NCBI RefSeq assembly: GCF_002776525.5
Contig: NC_045436.1
Location: 52,091,514-52,155,513 of the forward strand
Length of the DNA: 64,000 nt
Direction: 5' to 3'
Source: Piliocolobus tephrosceles
Lineage: Eukaryota; Chordata; Mammalia; Primates; Cercopithecidae
Each line of letters begins with the position of its first letter. Within the stretch, counting starts at the first letter, position 1. Positions 60,298-64,000 of this stretch are shown here, piece after piece. The notes beneath the pieces are model-generated. The model made no database searches. It worked only from the letters and a program-made list of their open reading frames with translations, and was not told the DNA's origin. Both the position numbers and the translations under genes were made by a program.

Positions 60298-60687
60298 TAC
60301 TAGGTTTGGTTTTCAAATAAACAGTGGAAGTCAGAAGTCAATGGGAAGACTCAATTATTACCCAAATAGCAATGCAAAAGTAATAAGATGCTATTTTTAG
60401 TAAATAGTACTAGATCAGTTCAAAATTCATTTGGACAAAGTGAAACTTAATCCCTCATCTCACACCATAAACAAAAGTCAGTTCCACAAATTTTGTAAAT
60501 CTAAGTTGAAAAGGCAAAGCCAAATGCTTCTGGAACATAAGACATGATAATATCATCATTCAGTTTGGTTGAGAATAATTCCTAAAACAAAATAAAGCAC
60601 TAAAAATCAAGAAAATGATTATGAATTCAGTCATGTTAAATTAAGGTTTTCTTTACATCAGAAGACAGTATTAAGAAAGTGGAAATA

Positions 60688-60985
60688 ACACATGGTTGCT
60701 CAGACTTGTAATCCAAGCACTTTGGCAGGCTGAGGTAGGCAGATCACTTGTGCTTCAGAGTTTGAGAACAGCCTGGGCAACATGGCAAAACCCCATTTCT
60801 ACTAAAAATACAAAAAGTAGCTCGGTTTGGTTGGGTGCACCTGTAATCCCAGCTACTTGGGAGGCTGAGGCCCAAGAATTGCTTGAACCTGGGAGGTGGA
60901 AGTTGCACTGAGCCAAGATCATGCCACTGCATTCCTGCCTGGGTGACACAGCGAGAGTCTTTCTCCAGAAATAAACAAGCAAACA
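60688..60985 (+). mobile_element. Alu SINE, older
   Basis: 'atggttgctcagacttgtaa' through 'gcctgggtgacacagcgaga' and an A/C tail. 'aacagcctgggcaacatggc' is the AluJ state. The flanks share 'aaagtggaaataa' (60676-60688) and 'aaaagtggaaaaa' (from 60986), a probable target duplication. Confidence 0.92.
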
Positions 60986-61089
60986 AAAAGTGGAAAAAGA
61001 TATCTGTAGTGCATGTTGGCCAAAATACCTTGTATCCAAAATATATGTCAGTAAATCCAGCAAACGAGTACAAAAGACACAACTCAGTA

Positions 61090-61298
61090 GAAAATATGGA
61101 TAAATAAACTGAGTATTTATTTTAAGAAAGGAGAATATCCAAAAAGTCATAAGTTTATAAAAACCTGTTTAATCTTGCTTTGGTAAATGAAAACTAAAAT
61201 CACAAATAGATAACACTACATACCAATATGAATATCTAGAATGAATAAGACTGATGATGCCAGATATTGATGACAATGTGAAGCAAATGAAATTCACA
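61090..61298 (+). mobile_element. L1M fragment, ORF2 C-terminal region, sense
   Basis: 'ggtaaatgaaaactaaaatc', 'cactacataccaatatgaat' and 'agactgatgatgccagatat' follow the ORF2 C-terminal block 'gggaaatgcaaattaaaacc...gagataccactacacacc...gactgacaataccaagtg'. It stops near 61298, where ORF2 sequence from an earlier position begins, so a separate L1 starts there. Confidence 0.6.
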
Positions 61299-61621
61299 TA
61301 ATTCTGGTTGACCATATGCTAGGTCACAAGGAAAGTCCAGTAAATTTTTAAAAATTGAAATAATATCAAGCATCTTCTCAGACATCAGTGGAATAAAACT
61401 AGAAATCAATACAAAGATAAGCTCTCAAAACTGTACAAATAAACAACTTGCTTCTGAATGATCTTTGGATAGATGATTAAATTATGACAGAAGTTTAAAA
61501 GTTTTTTTTAAAAGAATGAAAATATAGTCACAACATACCAAAACCTCTGGGATACAGCAAAAGCAGTGCTGAGAGGGAGGTTTATAGCAATAAATGACTA
61601 CATTAAAAAGATAGAAAGATC

Positions 61622-61917
61622 AGGGCAGGTGCAGCTCTTGTCTGTAATCCCAGCACTTTGGGAGGCTGGGGCAGGCAGATCACTTGAAGTCAGGAGTTCG
61701 AGAGCAGCCTCGTTGGCAAACATGTTGAAAACCCGTCTCTACTATAAATGCAAAAATTAGCCACGCATGGTGGTGCATACCAGCAGTCCCAGGTACTTGG
61801 GGAGCTGAGGCATGAGAATTGCTTGAACCTGGAAGGCAGAGGTGGCAGTGTGCCTAAATCGTGCCACTGCATTCCAGCCTGTGTGACCACAAGAAGAAAA
61901 AAAAAAAAAAAAAAAGA
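61622..61917 (+). mobile_element. Alu SINE inside L1 ORF2, sense
   Basis: 'cttgtctgtaatcccagcac' through 'attccagcctgtgtgaccac', then an A-tail with G. Flanking duplication 'agaaagatc' (61613-61621) and 'agaaagacc' (61918-61926). Removing it restores L1 sequence continuity. Confidence 0.94.
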
Positions 61918-63186
61918 AGAAAGACCTCAAATTAACAACTTAATATTGTACCTTAAGGAACTAGAAAAGCAAAAGAAACCAAATCCAAAGGTAGCAGAAG
62001 AAAGAAAAATTATGAATATCAATACAGAACTAAACAGAATTGTGACCAGAAATAATATGAAAGATCAACAAAATGAGAAATTGTTTCTTTGAAAAGATAA
62101 ATAAAATTGATAGACTACCAGCTACACTAGCCAAGAAAAAACTGAGAAGGTTCAAATAGGCACAATCAGAATTGATAAAGGTGACATTACAACTGATATC
62201 ATGGAAATACAGAGACTACTACTATAAGCATCTCAATGTACAAAAACTAGAAAACCTGGAGGAAATGGATACATTCCTGGAAAGGCACAACCTCCCAATA
62301 TTGGACCAGGAGGAAATAAAAAAAAAATCAGGAACAGATTAATAACAAGTAGTGAAATTTAATCTGTTGTAAAAAAATCTCTCCAAAAAAATGTGCAGGA
62401 ATGGACAAATTTAGAACTGAAGTCTGCTGGACATACAAAGAAGAATTGTTACCAATCCCACTGAAACTGTTCCAAAAAATCAAGGAGAAGAGAGTCCTTC
62501 TCTCCTAACTCATTCTACAAAGTCAGTATCACCCTGTTTTCAAAGACACATAAGAATGCAGCAACAAAAAATAAAGCTGCAGGCCCATGTATCTGATGAA
62601 TATAGATGCAAAAATCCTCTACAAATACTAACAAATCCAATTCAACAGCATATCAAACATATATGACACCATAATTAAGTGGGTTTTATTCCAGGGATGC
62701 AAGGATGGTTCAACATACACAAATCAATAAATGTGATTCACCACATAAGGAGGATTACAAACCATATAGTTATTTCAACAGATGCAGAAAAAAACATTCA
62801 ATACAATTCACCACCGCTTCATGATAAAAACCCTCAACAAACAAGGCATCAAAGGAACATACCTGAAAGTAATACAAGTCATGTATTACAGATCCACAGG
62901 ATGAAATTAAAACCATTCCTCCAAAGAACTGGAACAAGACAAGGAAGCCTGCTTTCATCATTCCTATTCTACACAGTTCTGGGAGTCCTAGCTAAAACAA
63001 TCAGGCAAGAGAAATAAATAAATGGCATCCAAATTGAAAAACAGGAAGTCAAATTGTCTTATATTAAGAAAACCTTAAAGGCTTCCCTCAAAAGACTCCT
63101 AGAATTGAGAAATGACTTTGGCAAAGTTTCAGGATACTAAACAAAAATGCAAAAAAAAAAAAAAAAAAAAAAATTGCTAGCATTTC

Positions 63187-63514
63187 GTTTCTTTCTTCTT
63201 CTTCTTCTTCTTCTTCTTCTTCTTTTTTTTTTGGAGATGGAGTCTTGCTGTGTCACCCAGTCTGGAGTGTAGTGGCGCGATCTCGGCTCACTGCAAGCTC
63301 CGCCTCCTGAGTTCACGCCATTCTCCTGCCTCAGCCTCCTGAGTAGCTGGAACTACAGGTGCTCACCACGACGCCCGGCTAATATTTTGTATGTTTAGTA
63401 GAGACGGAGTTTCACCGTGTTAGCCAAGATGATCTCGATATCCTGACCTCTTGATCCACCCGCCTTGGCCTCCCAGAGTGCTCAGATTACAGGCGTGAGC
63501 CACCGTGCCCGGCC
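63187..63514 (-). mobile_element. AluY-like SINE inside L1 ORF2, antisense
   Basis: Poly-T with a (TTC)n extension, then 'tgtcacccagtctggagtgt' through 'gagccaccgtgcccggcc'. Several CpG remain, indicating youth. Flanking duplication 'aaaattgctagcatttc' (to 63186) and 'aaaattacttgcatttc' (to 63533), two mismatches. L1 ORF2 resumes immediately after. Confidence 0.95.
63193..63222 (-). repeat. (TTC)10 / (GAA)10 triplet repeat at an Alu tail
   Basis: Ten uninterrupted TTC units between 'catttcgttt' and a T run. On the Alu strand this is (GAA)n at the end of the A-tail. Such tails are known seeds of expandable GAA repeats. Confidence 0.95.
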
Positions 63515-64000
63515 AAAAAATTACTTGCATTTCTATACACCAATATTGATCAAAGTAAGAACCAAATCAGAACTCAATCCCATTTATATTAGCTACAAAA
63601 ATATAAAATACCTAGGAATACATTTTATCAAGTGGTGAAGATCTCTATAAGGAAAAACTACAAAATGCTTATGAAAGAGATTGTACCTAACACCCAAAAA
63701 ATGGAAAAATACCTTTCTCATAAAAGAATCAATATCATTAAAATGATTATACTGCCCAAAGAAATCTACAGATTCAACAATCCCAATTATGTGATCAATG
63801 TCATTTTTTTTACAGAATTAGAAAAGAGCAATGCTAAAATTTATGTTGAACCAAAAAAGAGCCCAAATAGCCAAAGCAATCCTAAGCAAAAAGTGAAAAG
63901 CTGTAAGTATCACACTACCTGACTTCAAATTACACTAAAAGGATATAGCAGTCAAAACAGCATGGTATTGTTTACAAAATAGACACATAGATTGATGGAA

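Larger units (their letters stand above)
56560..60660 (+). mobile_element. L1M/HAL1-type ORF1 region, sense, split by L1PA
   Basis: The left part (56560-57476) contains 'gaaacaatatttgaagagat' and 'atcaaagataaagagacac' from an L1M/HAL1 ORF1. The right part resumes at 60298 with 'tcaaataaacagtggaagtc' and 'agaagtcaatggga', matching the next ORF1 block (gaaacaatggaagccagaag). Only short frames are open. HAL1 elements have ORF1 without ORF2; with the 3' part unclear, I cannot distinguish HAL1 from L1M. An (AAAT)n run sits at 56860-56880. Confidence 0.58.
61300..64000 (+). mobile_element. L1 (L1PB/L1MA class) ORF2, sense, runs off the window
   Basis: Begins in the ORF2 endonuclease-RT linker ('agcatcttctcagacatcag', 'tggaataaaactagaaatca') and continues through the RT domain to the edge. 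Alus at 61622-61917 and 63187-63514 interrupt it. The 3' end lies beyond position 64000. Its direction is opposite to the L1PA at 57490-60297, and the two share the central ORF2 region. Confidence 0.88.
61530..64000 (+). pseudogene. L1 ORF2 remnant, partial at window edge
   Basis: Readable ORF2p pieces include 'MGFIPGMQGWFNIHKSINVI' and 'HHIRRITNHIVISTDAEKNI' (62679-62860), 'RTGTRQGSLLSSFLFYTVLG' with 'VLAKTIRQEK' (62910-63017), where the RT GTRQGCPLSPLLF block has lost its C and P, and 'HKRINIIKMIILPKEIYRFN' (63632-63922). The FADD-type catalytic motif would lie near 63060, where the frame is broken. Frame changes are frequent and two Alus split the gene. Inactive. Confidence 0.88.

Noticed and set aside
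1..64000. CRISPR arrays, operons, tRNA or rRNA genes, bacterial mobile elements
   Set aside because: The window is clearly primate nuclear DNA. The repeats are SINE/LINE/LTR/DNA transposons, and no tRNA or rRNA gene was recognised.
1..64000. An undescribed biological system
   Set aside because: All identifiable coding remnants belong to known transposable elements and are broken. Remaining unique stretches show no long frame or structured motif strong enough to propose one.

Overview
The window is nuclear DNA from a primate, most likely an Old World monkey. It is AT-rich, it is packed with Alu, L1, MIR and L2, Tigger/hAT and ERVL-MaLR copies, and I recognise no functional cellular protein-coding exon. 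The Old World monkey call rests on the youngest Alu (40240-40707): its right arm reads 'gatccggccactgca', the form typical of cercopithecid AluY lineages, where human AluY usually has 'gatcgcgccactgca'. All element names come from pattern recognition, without a database search.

Layout. 1-6700: AT-rich unique DNA with a hAT-type MITE, an L2, two Alus and a 5'-truncated L1M (3476-5645). 6700-10600: an old ERVL-like remnant with an internal ~200-bp duplication and two LTR-like segments. 10600-22000: mostly unique DNA with MER2, MIR, an ERV1-like LTR, Alus and a split L2. 22000-27070: a nested block made of a MER2-like piece, a Tigger1 fragment, and a long antisense L1M whose ORF1 is broken by a MaLR solo LTR and an Alu, each with target-site duplications. 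27071-31190: the longest stretch with no recognisable interspersed repeat. 31190-39822: an old L1M split by a complete but dead primate L1 (31662-38142; 5'UTR, ORF1, ORF2 and 3'UTR all identifiable). 39823-52400: mostly unique sequence with an AluY holding an assembly gap, a head-to-head MIR pair, MER5A, L2 and several Alus. 52403-60660: a near-complete Tigger1 with two Alus, a MaLR LTR plus internal sequence abutting it, then an L1M/HAL1-type ORF1 region split by a 5'-truncated L1PA. 60688-64000: Alus and a sense L1 ORF2 that runs off the window.

Nothing here works together as a pathway or operon. The long reading frames belong mainly to L1 ORF1/ORF2, Tigger1 transposase or Alu, and all are broken. 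The useful information is the chronology of insertions (L2/MIR, then L1M, Tigger1, MaLR, primate L1 and AluS, then AluY), the evidence for lineage, the assembly gap, and a few unexplained stretches. I searched for an undescribed system and did not find convincing evidence of one.
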